The translations under genes were made by a program, and so were the position numbers. The notes below the pieces were generated by a model that saw only the letters and a list, made by a program, of their open reading frames with translations, was not told the origin of the DNA and made no database searches. Below, one piece after another: positions 1 through 9,310 of a stretch of 64,000 bases of DNA. How positions within the stretch are numbered: the first letter of the stretch is position 1; every line of letters starts with the position of its first letter. The DNA comes from Pseudomonadota bacterium (GTDB lineage Bacteria > Pseudomonadota > Alphaproteobacteria > UBA1280 > RI-95): NCBI GenBank assembly GCA_016125375.1, contig WGLU01000008.1, positions 1-64,000 on the forward strand, given 5' to 3'.

Positions 1-1
1 G

Positions 2-340
2 CAGGTGTTGTGTGATGCGGCGGTGCCTGCTACAGCGGCCTATACCAACCCGCCGGCTTGCCCGGGCAGCCAGAAACTGTATTGGACCGGCGGCGCGTGG
101 ACATGTATCGCCGACCAGGGTTTGACCTCGGAGAGCGACCCTCGTGTAGGCAGCCTGACCAGCGGCAAATGGTGTACATCTGACGGTTCCCGCGTGAACT
201 GCACATCAGATGCACCATCAGGCTCCACCACCACAACAACGACAGGTAGCTGTAGTGTCTGCTGTGACAACGTGTGTCGCGGTGGTGGTTGCGGCGGTAT
301 CTACTGCTCCGGCGGTGATGACGACTTTGGTGACTGGTAA
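2..340 (+). CDS. C-terminal end of a surface pilin-tip or tail-like protein (partial)
   Basis: The reading frame is open from the left edge of the window, so this is probably the 3' end of a longer gene. The GTG at position 5 is just the first start-like codon in the track. The visible part has a phage-tail or shufflon-pilin flavour: a Trp/Cys module (YWTGGAWTC), then SESDPRVGSLTSGKWC, then a Thr run and a Cys/Gly-rich, acidic end (CSVCCDN...GGDDDFGDW). Modules with 'TESDPxVG..TNGKWC' are, from memory, common at the ends of type IV minor pilins and tail proteins of alphaproteobacteria. A role in extracellular attachment is inference. A bidirectional terminator follows. Confidence 0.5.
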   Translation, partial: QVLCDAAVPATAAYTNPPACPGSQKLYWTGGAWTCIADQGLTSESDPRVGSLTSGKWCTSDGSRVNCTSDAPSGSTTTTTTGSCSVCCDNVCRGGGCGGIYCSGGDDDFGDW

Positions 341-364
341 TTCACTTTCCTATCAGGAAAAAAG

Positions 365-390
365 AAATGCCGCCCGATGGGCGGCATTTT
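365..390. terminator. Bidirectional intrinsic terminator
   Basis: The hairpin AATGCCGCCC/GGGCGGCATT has A-runs upstream and T-runs downstream, so it serves the plus-strand surface protein and the convergent exported protein. Confidence 0.85.
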
Positions 391-401
391 GCTGACAGGG
401 G

Positions 402-2408
402 TTAGTGCTTGTAGTTCTTCTCGAACACAGGCCACCACAGCTCGGGGTATTGCTCCATAGTGTTCCAGTTCAGTGCCCATGATGGTGCCTTGTCCTTCGG
501 CAGCCAGGTGACATCACCAAAGATGTCCTTCATGCGCTGATCCATATTCATATGGTCACCATGGCCACCATAAAGTGCCGACCAGCGGCGGTTAACCACA
601 TGAATAGGCGCCTTGATTTTTGAAACAAAGCCTTTCAGCAGGTTGCTCAACTCGTCAGGTTTGCAGACATAGGTTCCGATACGGCGCCAGGGGTCGAACA
701 GGAATATCTGGTCAAAGTTTTGTTCTGTCGATGCAGCGGACAGGAGCGGCAGCGCGCCGGCATTGTTGGCGATGCCCACAATCCGCTTGTAGCCACTCGC
801 CTTGAGCCAGATGGCCGCATTGGTAAAGTGCTGGTCGGAGGAACGGATACCCCACAGGTAACGGGGATTTTCGCAGTCGGCATTCAAAAACTCCGGCGGC
901 ACCCCATCCGACTTCCCGTAGGAATAACGCTGCATAACAAACACGTCGCCGTAGTTCATGAGCTTTTTAATCGTCGGCATTGCCAGCATGTCGTACACAC
1001 GGGTAGACCGGCTAAAGGAACGGGTTGTTGTTCCATGCGACAGCAAAAAGGCTGTATCGCTCGGGTTTTGCGGATCCTTTTTGTACAGGCGCACATCCAG
1101 CATACCACCCATCGAGGCCAAACCCTCGTTCTGCGGGCGCGGGTAGATACCATCTACATAACCACGGCGCACGGCCTCTTCCATGATTTTTGTTACCTCG
1201 TCGATTCCACGACGCGCAACAAAAGGCAGGCCAGCCACACGCCTTACATCATCTTCCGTCAGGTATTCGGCAAGGCCTTTTTCAAGATAGAATACATCAC
1301 CATTGTTCACCTTGATGAACAGGTCTTTCAAAGTATCCTTGGCACCTGCCTCATCCAGCGCCTCCTCCATCTGGAGGGCCATCAGTGGCGCCATTGCGTG
1401 CTTGAAGGCATAGGCATCTATCGGGGATGCGCTGTCCAGACCTTTCCAGTTTTTGGCAAAGTCAGTGTTCTTATGTCCCCAAAGACGCTGGTCAATCGGT
1501 TGGGACTTTTCATCCCCGTCGCCCATGTAACCCAAAGTGTCGAGCATCTTTTCGTACAATTGGCGGCTACGTTCTACAGCGTTGTTCGCGTAGACAAAAC
1601 TGGCCCAGCCGGCAAGCAGGGCGTCGTAGTCGGCCAGACTTAACTCCGGTTTTTGGGCACTAAAGTCGATTTTCAGGTTGGCGCGACGCTGACGCTCTTT
1701 CGGGCCAAGCTCCGGGTGCGGATAAACTTTGGTGTAAAGACGAACAATATCCTGAATCAGCTCTTCATCCAGTTTGGGGTGATCGAACGGCAGGTCGACA
1801 ACCGCCAGACCGGGGCCCTCATCCGGAGCCAGCAACTGGCTTGGCCCATCACCACGGAAGCCGAAAGCTTCCCGCATTTCTTTAATTTCTTCATCTTTTA
1901 TAGGTTCCATGCCACGTAGCTTGCCGCTGCGCATGTCACCTGTGGTGACGAGCCAGTCGAATGTCGGGTGCTCGCTGTTCTCGCCAAAGCCTTTGGGGAA
2001 CAGGGGAGCAATAAGCTCGTTAAAGGTTTCGATTTTCTTAACCAGCATGTCCACGTCGGGTTTCTGGACGTTTTCAGGCGTATAGAGGCGGATTTCGAAC
2101 GGGGCTTTGGGCAATTTAATGGTGCGCTTGGCATATTTGTCGGTATTCACCAAAACACCTGACTCACCTTCCGGAAAAGTGGCACAGCTGTCTTTGATTG
2201 TTGCACCCAGCGGCAGCCATTTTTCTGGCACGGTATAAGACATACCACCGTTCTTAAACACACGAATGTTTGCTGCATCTACCGTTTTGTGGCCGTCGAA
2301 TGCTATCTCCTCGGTATAGGTGGGGAGGAGATCGCACCGTGGTGCCGCAACTGCGGACGAAAACGGCGCGGCAACAAGGGCCAAAACGGAAAGCGCGCGC
2401 AAAGTCAT
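402..2408 (-). CDS. Exported alpha/beta-hydrolase-like protein with altered nucleophile elbow
   Basis: 668 residues with a clean Sec signal peptide (MTLRALSVLALVAAPFSSAVAA), so periplasmic or secreted. The N-terminal 430 residues are helical and charged and match nothing I recognise. The last 220 residues look like an alpha/beta hydrolase: an oxyanion-type stretch 'FLLSHGTTTRSFSRS', a 'FVMQRYSYGKSDG' strand-loop, an elbow-like 'IVGIANNAGALPLL', and a late His in 'YGGHGDHMNM'. At the elbow, where GxSxG is normal, the centre is Asn rather than Ser, so classical Ser hydrolase activity is doubtful. It is monocistronic and divergent from the glutamate dehydrogenase gene. The substrate is unknown. 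The hydrolase fold is inference from motif spacing only. Confidence 0.55.
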   Translation of the reverse strand: MTLRALSVLALVAAPFSSAVAAPRCDLLPTYTEEIAFDGHKTVDAANIRVFKNGGMSYTVPEKWLPLGATIKDSCATFPEGESGVLVNTDKYAKRTIKLPKAPFEIRLYTPENVQKPDVDMLVKKIETFNELIAPLFPKGFGENSEHPTFDWLVTTGDMRSGKLRGMEPIKDEEIKEMREAFGFRGDGPSQLLAPDEGPGLAVVDLPFDHPKLDEELIQDIVRLYTKVYPHPELGPKERQRRANLKIDFSAQKPELSLADYDALLAGWASFVYANNAVERSRQLYEKMLDTLGYMGDGDEKSQPIDQRLWGHKNTDFAKNWKGLDSASPIDAYAFKHAMAPLMALQMEEALDEAGAKDTLKDLFIKVNNGDVFYLEKGLAEYLTEDDVRRVAGLPFVARRGIDEVTKIMEEAVRRGYVDGIYPRPQNEGLASMGGMLDVRLYKKDPQNPSDTAFLLSHGTTTRSFSRSTRVYDMLAMPTIKKLMNYGDVFVMQRYSYGKSDGVPPEFLNADCENPRYLWGIRSSDQHFTNAAIWLKASGYKRIVGIANNAGALPLLSAASTEQNFDQIFLFDPWRRIGTYVCKPDELSNLLKGFVSKIKAPIHVVNRRWSALYGGHGDHMNMDQRMKDIFGDVTWLPKDKAPSWALNWNTMEQYPELWWPVFEKNYKH

Positions 2409-2598
2409 TACAAATGGTACCTTCGTTATTTATCCGAATAACGGCCATTGTACGCCATATTAACGCACCTGTAAAAACGTTATACCTCCGCCTGCGGCAG
2501 CGCACCAAAAGCCTCTTTTCATCCCTGAAAATGGGCGTAGAATGTGCCCGTACGGTTAAAGCCGTAATGTATGTCAACTACTGCATGGATATCCTGCC

Positions 2599-5500
2599 AT
2601 GAACGGACAAGTGTCCCTCCGCCCTGCCTACGCCAGCAATAACCCGCTGAAAGCCACTTTTGCTGACGATAATCTTCACGCACGCCTTAAAAAACTGATT
2701 ACCGCGCACGCGCCAAAGGGAGAGAGCAAAGACCTGTTGTCCTTTGCGGATATTTACTTCCGCGGCATCCCGAGCGCTGAAATGACGCCCTACAGCGATG
2801 ACGCAATCCTCAAACAAATTACGGATGCTTATGTCTTTTTCAGCAAACCGTTGACAGCCAGCGTAAAAGTGGCGGCAAGCAACCCGGCCTACAGCCACAA
2901 CACGGTCATCCACATCAATATGCCGGACCAGCCGTTCCTGGTGGATAGCGTCTGGGCGGAAATCGGTCGTCTGGGGTACGAAGTGCACCACACCTTCCAC
3001 CCGATTATTGCGACCAAGAGAGACGGCAAAGGCAACCTGAAGGAGTTTGCTCCTGCCGGAGGTCATGACAAGGGTATGGCAGCAGAGTCGCTGATGCATG
3101 TAGAGTGCGACCGCGCTGCGGATGGCGACCTGAAAAATCTGCAAAACCGCATTCAGGCTGTGCTGGAAGATGCCCGCACAGTGGTGGAAGACTTCCCCAA
3201 AATGACTGGCCACCTGCAGGAAATTCTGAGCTACATGAAGGCCCACCCGGGTCCGATTGTTGAACAGCATGCCGAAAATCTGGCCTTCGTAGAATGGCTG
3301 CTGGACAACCATTTCATCTTCCTCGGTTACCGCAAGTATGATGTAACCCGCAAGGACGGTAAGACCTACATGCAGGTTTCCAAAAAAACCGGTCTGGGGA
3401 TTATGCGCGACGATGCCACCTCTTCCGTCAGCACAGCCAAAACGCTCGAGGATTTGGCCCCGAACATGCGCCGCTATATCAGCGGCCAGGAACAGGTCAC
3501 CATTACAAAGGCGCTGACCAAATCTACCGTGCACCGCCGTGCCGATATGGACTATCTGGGCATCAAGATGTTCGACAAGGAAGGCCGCGCAATTTGCGAG
3601 CACCGTTTCCTCGGTCTGTTTACCTCTCGCGCCTACACCTGCATGGCTAGTGATATTCCGCTGATTCGCCAGAAGATTTATCACGTGCTGGAGGTTGAGG
3701 GTAACCATGCCACAGGCGGTCACAACCACCGTACACTGGTGAACATTCTGGAAACCTATCCCCGCGATGAACTGTTCCAGATTTCTACTACCGACCTGCA
3801 ACGCATCGCTTCCGGCATCCTGCACCTCAAGGCCCGCCAGCACTGCCGCCTGTTCGTCCGCCGTAGCGACGATGAACGGCTGGTCAGCGCGATGGTCTAC
3901 GTGCCGCGTGACAAGGTGACCCGCAACCTGCGCAGCCGCATCCAGAAAGTACTGGCCACGGCCTATCAGGCACAGGATGTGGAATATCAGGTTTATGTCG
4001 GCGACCTGCCAATGGCCCGCCTGTTCTTCAAGATCCGTGTCGAGGAAGGTGCCAAGGCCAACCTGACCGACGAAGAGGTCGAGAAACACATCATCAAGGT
4101 TGTCCAGTCGTGGGATGATGCCCTGTTGCAGGAACTGACCCGTATTCATGGCGAACATACCGGCCTGCAACTGCACCGCAAGTACGCTGGCGCTTTCCGT
4201 GCCGGTTACCGCGAATACACCGACGTGTACATGGCAGCAACAGATGTGATGCATCTGGAGAAAATCGATGGCGGTGCCGACTTTGCCGTGTCGCTTGCCC
4301 CGTTGGCTGACGGTCAGACTACCAGCCTGAAAATCTTCCGCCCCGATGCCCCCGTCAACCTGTCGGACATCATGCCGATTATGGACCGTATGGGCCTGTT
4401 CGTCGCCGAAGAGCACCCCAACAAAGTTAAGCGCGGTGACAAGACCGTCTGGATTCACGACTTCCATGTGCGACAGCCGGATACCTCCACCCGCGAGATG
4501 ACAGACCCCAAACTGGTCACCCGCCTGACCGAGGCCCTGCGCCTTGTCTGGGCAGGCGAGATGGACAACGACCGCCTGAACAGCCTGATTACGGGCGGCA
4601 ACATGGGTGTAGAAGCCATCATCGTCCTGCGGGCGTTTGTGGCCTACATGCAGCAAACAGCGACCAAGTACTCGCAGGAGTACATCCGCAGCGTGCTGGT
4701 CAAACACCCCAAACTGGCCGGCAAACTCTGGAAGATTTTCGAAACGCGTTTCAGCCCTGCCTATAAACTGAGCGAAGCTGAAAAACAGGAGAAAATCCTG
4801 ATTGCCGAACTGAACGACGGCCTGCGGGACGTATCGGTGCTGGACGAAGATGTTATCATTCGCCAGATCCTGGCCATTATCAGGGCAACCGTGCGTACCA
4901 ACGCCTTCGCCCGTGCTAGCATTACCGCGCCCCTGGCGTTCAAAATCCGTTCTTCATCGGTGCCGGACCTGCCAAAGCCGCACCCGCTGTTCGAGATTTT
5001 TGTCTACCACACTGTGGTTGAAGGCGTGCACCTGCGCGGCGGCAAGGTAGCCCGTGGCGGCATCCGCTGGTCGGACCGTGTTGCCGACTACCGCACCGAA
5101 GTGCTGGGCCTGATGAAAACACAGATGACCAAAAACGCCGTTATCGTACCGGTTGGTTCCAAAGGTGGCTTTGTGCTGAAAAAAGCACCCTGCGATATGA
5201 AAGACCTTGCCAGCTGTGACCGTGACACGTTGGCAAAAGCCGTAAAAGATGCTTACTCCACCTACATCCGTACCTTGCTGACAGTGACGGACAACATTGT
5301 GGACGGCAAAGTCATTACCCCTGTGGACGTGCGCCGCTACGACGACGAGGATCCCTACTTTGTTGTGGCTGCCGATAAAGGGACGGCCACATTCTCTGAT
5401 ACGGCCAACGGTATTTCTGCTGATATGGGCTTCTGGCTTGGCGATGCTTTCGCCTCCGGCGGTTCGCAAGGCTATGACCACAAGGGTATGGCCATTACCG

Positions 5501-7479
5501 CACGTGGCGCGTGGGAGTGCGTCAAACGCCACTTCCGCGAACTCGGTACCGACATCCAGTCCGAGGACTTTACCGTCGTCGGTATTGGCGACATGGCGGG
5601 CGACGTATTCGGTAACGGCATGCTGCTGTCCAAGCACATCTGCCTGCAAGTAGCCTTCAACCACATGCACATCTTCATCGACCCGACCCCGGATGCGGCA
5701 AAATCGTGGACCGAGCGCAAACGCCTGTTCACCACACCGCACACCACATGGGCCGACTATGATGCCAAACTCATCTCCAAGGGTGGTGGCGTGTTCTCCC
5801 GCAAGGCGAAGAGCATCCCGCTGAGTGCCGAGATGAAAAAACTGCTCAAGCTGAACAAGGCAGAAGCATCGCCGAACGAGATTATCCGTGCGGCATTGAA
5901 GATGGAAGTCGACCTGCTGTGGAATGGCGGCATCGGGACCTTCATCAAAGCTGTGAGTGAGAACAACGTTGACGTGGGTGACCGCGCCAACGACGACATT
6001 CGCATCAACGGTAAGGAACTCAAAGCCAAAGTGGCCGGCGAAGGCGGCAACCTTGGCATGACCCAACTGGGACGTATCGAATACGCCCTCAGCGGTGGCC
6101 GCCTGAACACCGACGCGGTGGACAACTCCGCCGGTGTGGCCTGCTCAGACCACGAGGTCAACATCAAGATCCTGCTAACGCAAGCCATGCTCGACGGCAA
6201 GCTGGATATCAAAGCCCGCAACAAGCTGCTGGCAGAGATGACTGACGAGGTTGCCGCCCTTGTGCTGCGTGGCAACTACCTGCAATCGCAGATCATCTCC
6301 CAAAAACTCCAGACAGATGAAAATCTGCCCACCCTGTGCCGTCGCCTGATGCGCAGCCTGGAGAAGAAGGGCATGCTCGACCGTAAGATCGAGTTCCTGC
6401 CGGATGATGAAGCGATTGACCAGCGCATTCAGGCCGGTAAACCGCTGACCCGTCCGGAAGTGTCGGTCCTGCTGGCATATGCCAAAATGGACCTCTATAA
6501 TAACCTGTTGGCTTCGGACCTGCCGGATGACGCAGCGCTGCTGCCATATCTGGTGGATTACTTCCCGACGCCACTGGGTAAAAAGTTCCGCGCGCAGATG
6601 GAAAACCACCGCTTGCGCCGCGAAATTATTGCGACACAGGTCACCAACGAAATCGTCAACCGTATGGGCATGACCTTTGTTGCCCGTATGCGCGAAGAAA
6701 CCGGCCACACAGACGCGACAATTGCCCGGGCGTTCATTCTGGCCAAACGCCTTTACCAGATGGACGACAAATGGGCCGCCATTCAGGCGCTGGACAACAA
6801 AATCCCAGCCGCCGCCCAGATGGATATGCTCGAGGTCATCCGCAAACTGGCCGAGTATGTGACCTTCTGGTTCCTGCGCAACGGCACAATGCCGCTGAGC
6901 ATCGAAGATACCTTCAAACGCTTCGAAAAACCGGTAACCGAGGTTATAAAGGCCCTGCCCAAGCACATGACGCCGAGCATGATCAAACGCTTCAACGAGC
7001 GCGTGCACGGCTGGCAAAAACATGGCCTGCCCAAACAAGAAGCCGAGGACACCACACTCGCCAGCATGCTTAACAGCGCGCAGGATGTTGCTGCCACAGC
7101 ACTGGCTACCGGCCGCAAGGTGCCCGAGGTGATGGACCTGCACTTCCGTATTGGCGAACGTCTGCAAATGGATGTGCTGCATATCAAGGCTCGTAACATC
7201 CCCATAGCCAACAACTGGCAACGTGTGGCTGCACTGGGCATTATTGATGACCTGTACACCTATCAGAAGGACATCACCGCCCAGGTTATCCGGACCGAGG
7301 TCAGTGCCCATAAAGATGCTGACGGCGCCCTGACAACCTGGCTGCACAAACGTGCCAAGAGCGTGGACCAGTACGAACGCCTGCTGTCCGAAATCAAGGG
7401 CTACGGCACGCCGGACCATGCCATGTTCAACGTGGTGCTGGGCCAGCTAAAGGGCATTACATCCCAAAGTGTTGAGTAA
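2599..7479 (+). CDS. gdhB: NAD-specific glutamate dehydrogenase, large (180 kDa-class) type
   Basis: 1626 residues, the normal size for the proteobacterial Bac_GDH family. It oxidatively deaminates glutamate to 2-oxoglutarate with NAD+ in the cytoplasm. A long N-terminal regulatory portion (about 1-720) precedes the catalytic core. The core shows the substrate region GGKVARGGIRWSDR..DYRTEVLGLMKTQ..KNAVIVPVGSKGGFV (about 815-860) and the dinucleotide-binding stretch VVGIGDMAGDVFGNGML (about 995). The ATG at 2599 is chosen because the nearby ATG at 2584 reads straight into a stop. No strong Shine-Dalgarno is visible. It stands alone with its own terminator. With arginase/rocD, tdh/kbl and two oligopeptidases in the window it suggests amino-acid-fuelled metabolism. 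The symbol gdhB follows Pseudomonas usage. Confidence 0.96.
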   Translation: MNGQVSLRPAYASNNPLKATFADDNLHARLKKLITAHAPKGESKDLLSFADIYFRGIPSAEMTPYSDDAILKQITDAYVFFSKPLTASVKVAASNPAYSHNTVIHINMPDQPFLVDSVWAEIGRLGYEVHHTFHPIIATKRDGKGNLKEFAPAGGHDKGMAAESLMHVECDRAADGDLKNLQNRIQAVLEDARTVVEDFPKMTGHLQEILSYMKAHPGPIVEQHAENLAFVEWLLDNHFIFLGYRKYDVTRKDGKTYMQVSKKTGLGIMRDDATSSVSTAKTLEDLAPNMRRYISGQEQVTITKALTKSTVHRRADMDYLGIKMFDKEGRAICEHRFLGLFTSRAYTCMASDIPLIRQKIYHVLEVEGNHATGGHNHRTLVNILETYPRDELFQISTTDLQRIASGILHLKARQHCRLFVRRSDDERLVSAMVYVPRDKVTRNLRSRIQKVLATAYQAQDVEYQVYVGDLPMARLFFKIRVEEGAKANLTDEEVEKHIIKVVQSWDDALLQELTRIHGEHTGLQLHRKYAGAFRAGYREYTDVYMAATDVMHLEKIDGGADFAVSLAPLADGQTTSLKIFRPDAPVNLSDIMPIMDRMGLFVAEEHPNKVKRGDKTVWIHDFHVRQPDTSTREMTDPKLVTRLTEALRLVWAGEMDNDRLNSLITGGNMGVEAIIVLRAFVAYMQQTATKYSQEYIRSVLVKHPKLAGKLWKIFETRFSPAYKLSEAEKQEKILIAELNDGLRDVSVLDEDVIIRQILAIIRATVRTNAFARASITAPLAFKIRSSSVPDLPKPHPLFEIFVYHTVVEGVHLRGGKVARGGIRWSDRVADYRTEVLGLMKTQMTKNAVIVPVGSKGGFVLKKAPCDMKDLASCDRDTLAKAVKDAYSTYIRTLLTVTDNIVDGKVITPVDVRRYDDEDPYFVVAADKGTATFSDTANGISADMGFWLGDAFASGGSQGYDHKGMAITARGAWECVKRHFRELGTDIQSEDFTVVGIGDMAGDVFGNGMLLSKHICLQVAFNHMHIFIDPTPDAAKSWTERKRLFTTPHTTWADYDAKLISKGGGVFSRKAKSIPLSAEMKKLLKLNKAEASPNEIIRAALKMEVDLLWNGGIGTFIKAVSENNVDVGDRANDDIRINGKELKAKVAGEGGNLGMTQLGRIEYALSGGRLNTDAVDNSAGVACSDHEVNIKILLTQAMLDGKLDIKARNKLLAEMTDEVAALVLRGNYLQSQIISQKLQTDENLPTLCRRLMRSLEKKGMLDRKIEFLPDDEAIDQRIQAGKPLTRPEVSVLLAYAKMDLYNNLLASDLPDDAALLPYLVDYFPTPLGKKFRAQMENHRLRREIIATQVTNEIVNRMGMTFVARMREETGHTDATIARAFILAKRLYQMDDKWAAIQALDNKIPAAAQMDMLEVIRKLAEYVTFWFLRNGTMPLSIEDTFKRFEKPVTEVIKALPKHMTPSMIKRFNERVHGWQKHGLPKQEAEDTTLASMLNSAQDVAATALATGRKVPEVMDLHFRIGERLQMDVLHIKARNIPIANNWQRVAALGIIDDLYTYQKDITAQVIRTEVSAHKDADGALTTWLHKRAKSVDQYERLLSEIKGYGTPDHAMFNVVLGQLKGITSQSVE

Positions 7480-7493
7480 GGCACACACCGCTT

Positions 7494-7518
7494 AAAACCC
7501 CGCCACGGCGGGGTTTTT
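7494..7518 (+). terminator. Intrinsic terminator of glutamate dehydrogenase
   Basis: AACCCCGCC-ACG-GGCGGGGTT followed by six T. Confidence 0.9.
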
Positions 7519-7520
7519 TG

Positions 7521-7549
7521 TTGCCCTGTCGGACAGGATTGGGTAGATT
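7521..7549 (+). promoter_or_regulatory. Predicted sigma70-like promoter of the qng1-like gene
   Basis: TTGCCC, 17 bp, TAGATT, directly after the preceding terminator and about 55 bp before the start codon. A C/T-rich leader lies between the promoter and the start (7558-7589). Confidence 0.45.
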
Positions 7550-7557
7550 GCATACAA

Positions 7558-7589
7558 TTTCTTATCTTCTGTTTCTTTTGCCTGTCTTC
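7558..7589 (+). promoter_or_regulatory. Polypyrimidine leader (cassette type)
   Basis: A mostly C/T tract (TTTCTTATCTTCTGTTTCTT...) ends just upstream of the Shine-Dalgarno CAGGAG. The same layout recurs before about ten other genes in the window. Confidence 0.5.
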
Positions 7590-7603
7590 AGGAGTGCCTC
7601 CCC

Positions 7604-8587
7604 ATGACACTGACCTCCAGCCTGCGCACGCGCATGCTCCAGAACGCACAGTCCATTCTGGACGTCCACAACTGCCCCGTCCGCATCAACGGCCGCAACC
7701 TGCTTCAGGTGGCCAAAACCATCACCGGCGGTGACCTCACCGACTGGGATTTCTATCTTCCCGCCGCCCTGCGCAAGGACAGCCTGTCCCCCATGTACAA
7801 GAGCCTCGACGACACCCTGATGGATGTGGCGTGGTTCTTCTGGGCACAGTCATCGCTGAACTACTGCTACTGGTACCACGACGATAAAGGTGCCCTGCAG
7901 CACTGGGTCTACAAGGGCAAGAAAGGTTCTTCCGGCCTCGTGGTGCTGATGCAGGAACTGTACGAGACCACACCTCTGTTCGGCGCCGACACGGCCGCCA
8001 TTCGCACCTATATGGGCAACCTGGCCGCCTCCGACATGTGGGACCTGCCCCTGCCCGATGCGCGCTTCGACCAGTTGAACACCGTGTTCAATCACGTCGG
8101 CCCCGCGACGTTCAAGCGCATCTTCGCCAAGGCCAAGCAGGCCGACGGCAGCTGGCACATGAGCGCCGATCTGGCCAAGGAACTGGCGGATGCCTATGCA
8201 CCCAGCTTCACGGATGCGGGTTTCCTCAAGCGTGCACAGCTGGCGCTGGGCATGACCGGTGCCAATTTCATCGCCCGCGGGCAGAAGGTCACCTTTGACC
8301 TGACCGCCTACGCCGACTACCGCGTCCCGCAGGTGCTTCGTCACCTCGGCATCATCGGCTACAGCGCCGCCCTGTCCGATACGGTGGACAGCCAGCAGAC
8401 CCTCCACCACCAGAGCGTGGAGGAACTGTCCATCCGCGCGGCCACCATCGTGGCCTGCGCACGACTGGCCAAGCTGACCGGCCTGACCGACGCCCACATC
8501 GACGCGTGGCTGTTCATCCAGACCCGCAATGCGGCGTTCGAGGCTGACGCCAAGCCGTTCCACCTGACGGTGACCGAAGCCTATTAA
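7604..8587 (+). CDS. Queuosine 5'-phosphate N-glycosylase/hydrolase (Qng1, DUF2419)
   Basis: 327 residues, typical for the queuosine-salvage family. The family frees queuine base from queuosine 5'-monophosphate so that it can be reused for tRNA modification. The C-terminal signature is clear: LTAYADYRVPQVLRHLG (about 232-248) followed by 'HHQSVEELSIRAATIVACARL', which carries the charged helices of the family. The Asp of ADYRVPQ is the expected catalytic or base-binding residue. N-terminal stretches 'DFYLPAAL' and 'YWYHDDKG' fit the family's nucleoside pocket. Salvage genes of this kind are well known in eukaryotes and patchy in bacteria. No queuine transporter or tgt is nearby. Lysines are mostly AAG (about 12 of 15 that I counted), unlike neighbouring genes, and the gene sits between its own promoter and terminator. 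Confidence 0.85.
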   Translation: MTLTSSLRTRMLQNAQSILDVHNCPVRINGRNLLQVAKTITGGDLTDWDFYLPAALRKDSLSPMYKSLDDTLMDVAWFFWAQSSLNYCYWYHDDKGALQHWVYKGKKGSSGLVVLMQELYETTPLFGADTAAIRTYMGNLAASDMWDLPLPDARFDQLNTVFNHVGPATFKRIFAKAKQADGSWHMSADLAKELADAYAPSFTDAGFLKRAQLALGMTGANFIARGQKVTFDLTAYADYRVPQVLRHLGIIGYSAALSDTVDSQQTLHHQSVEELSIRAATIVACARLAKLTGLTDAHIDAWLFIQTRNAAFEADAKPFHLTVTEAY

Positions 8588-8592
8588 CGGAT

Positions 8593-8623
8593 AAACCCCC
8601 TGCCGGATGGCAGGGGGTTTTTT
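8593..8623. terminator. Bidirectional intrinsic terminator
   Basis: AACCCCCTGCC-ggat-GGCAGGGGGTT flanked by A- and T-runs. It serves qng1 (+) and the convergent membrane protein (-). Confidence 0.88.
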
Positions 8624-8628
8624 CGTTT

Positions 8629-9159
8629 TCAGAACTCGCCGTTGGCGCTGACCTTGTCGTAGCCGGCTTGCGGCAGCAACGTTGGCTTGCGCTTGAAGAC
8701 GACCCGGTAGTGAACACGGGCGAAACGCGGCTGTGACTCGTCATACACGGTGACGGACACATGATCCACGTACAGGTGCGGCGGATACGGCACCTCGATT
8801 TCGCCAGCGCCCAGCACGTAGGAAGGCAGCGGCTTCATCTGCGCCGGGACTTCCTCGTCGCTCCACGGCCACGGGCTTTCTTCCCAGAGGTTGGGCTCCA
8901 GCGGCACGTCGTAGTCGGGCATCAGGACGAGGCGGCAATCCGGCTCATCGCTGTCTTCACGGTGAATGATGATTTCGGATCCGCCGTTGGCGAACGGCCG
9001 GACCCGCATGTCGTAGTAGAAGCCGTCGCACACCAGATCAGGACGGGGCGGGAAGACGGCGTGGTAGAACACTCGCAGAGTGCGTTTGGCAATATGCCAG
9101 AGCAGCCAGAGGACAAAGCCCGCTGCTGCCAGCTCGATCAAGAAGAGAAGCGTCCCCAT
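8629..9159 (-). CDS. Small membrane-anchored protein of unknown function
   Basis: The ORF track begins at 9201. The start at 9159 is preferred because AGGAGA lies 6 nt upstream and because the protein then begins directly with a membrane segment (MGTLLFLIELAAAGFVLWLLW). This gives 176 residues: one N-terminal transmembrane helix, a basic stretch, then a soluble domain of about 130 residues rich in Pro, Tyr and acidic residues (LEPNLWEESPWPWSDEE, IEVPYPPHLYVDHVSVTVYDE), probably beta. I do not recognise the family. A long leader rich in T and C precedes it on the coding strand, and it has its own terminator, so it belongs to the cassette-like class. Confidence 0.6.
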   Translation of the reverse strand: MGTLLFLIELAAAGFVLWLLWHIAKRTLRVFYHAVFPPRPDLVCDGFYYDMRVRPFANGGSEIIIHREDSDEPDCRLVLMPDYDVPLEPNLWEESPWPWSDEEVPAQMKPLPSYVLGAGEIEVPYPPHLYVDHVSVTVYDESQPRFARVHYRVVFKRKPTLLPQAGYDKVSANGEF

Positions 9160-9271
9160 GGGGGTATCTCCTGTGCTTGCGCGCGGGAAAAGGATGAACA
9201 AAGAGAAAAGGCATGAAAAAACTAAAAAACGTGCTTAGGACTGTAGGCCACCAGCCCCGTTACCCGCAAGG

Positions 9272-9300
9272 AAAAAAAGCCCCCGCATGTGCGGGGGCTC
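9272..9300 (-). terminator. Intrinsic terminator of trpS
   Basis: On the minus strand AGCCCCCGC-acat-GCGGGGGCT is followed by seven T. Confidence 0.88.
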
Positions 9301-9310
9301 TTGGCTGTTT

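Noticed and set aside
2578-4707. 709-residue minus-strand ORF (and similar long ORFs at 4954-6066 and 6175-7419)
   Set aside because: Shadow of the glutamate dehydrogenase gene; His/Val/Gln-rich composition without motifs.
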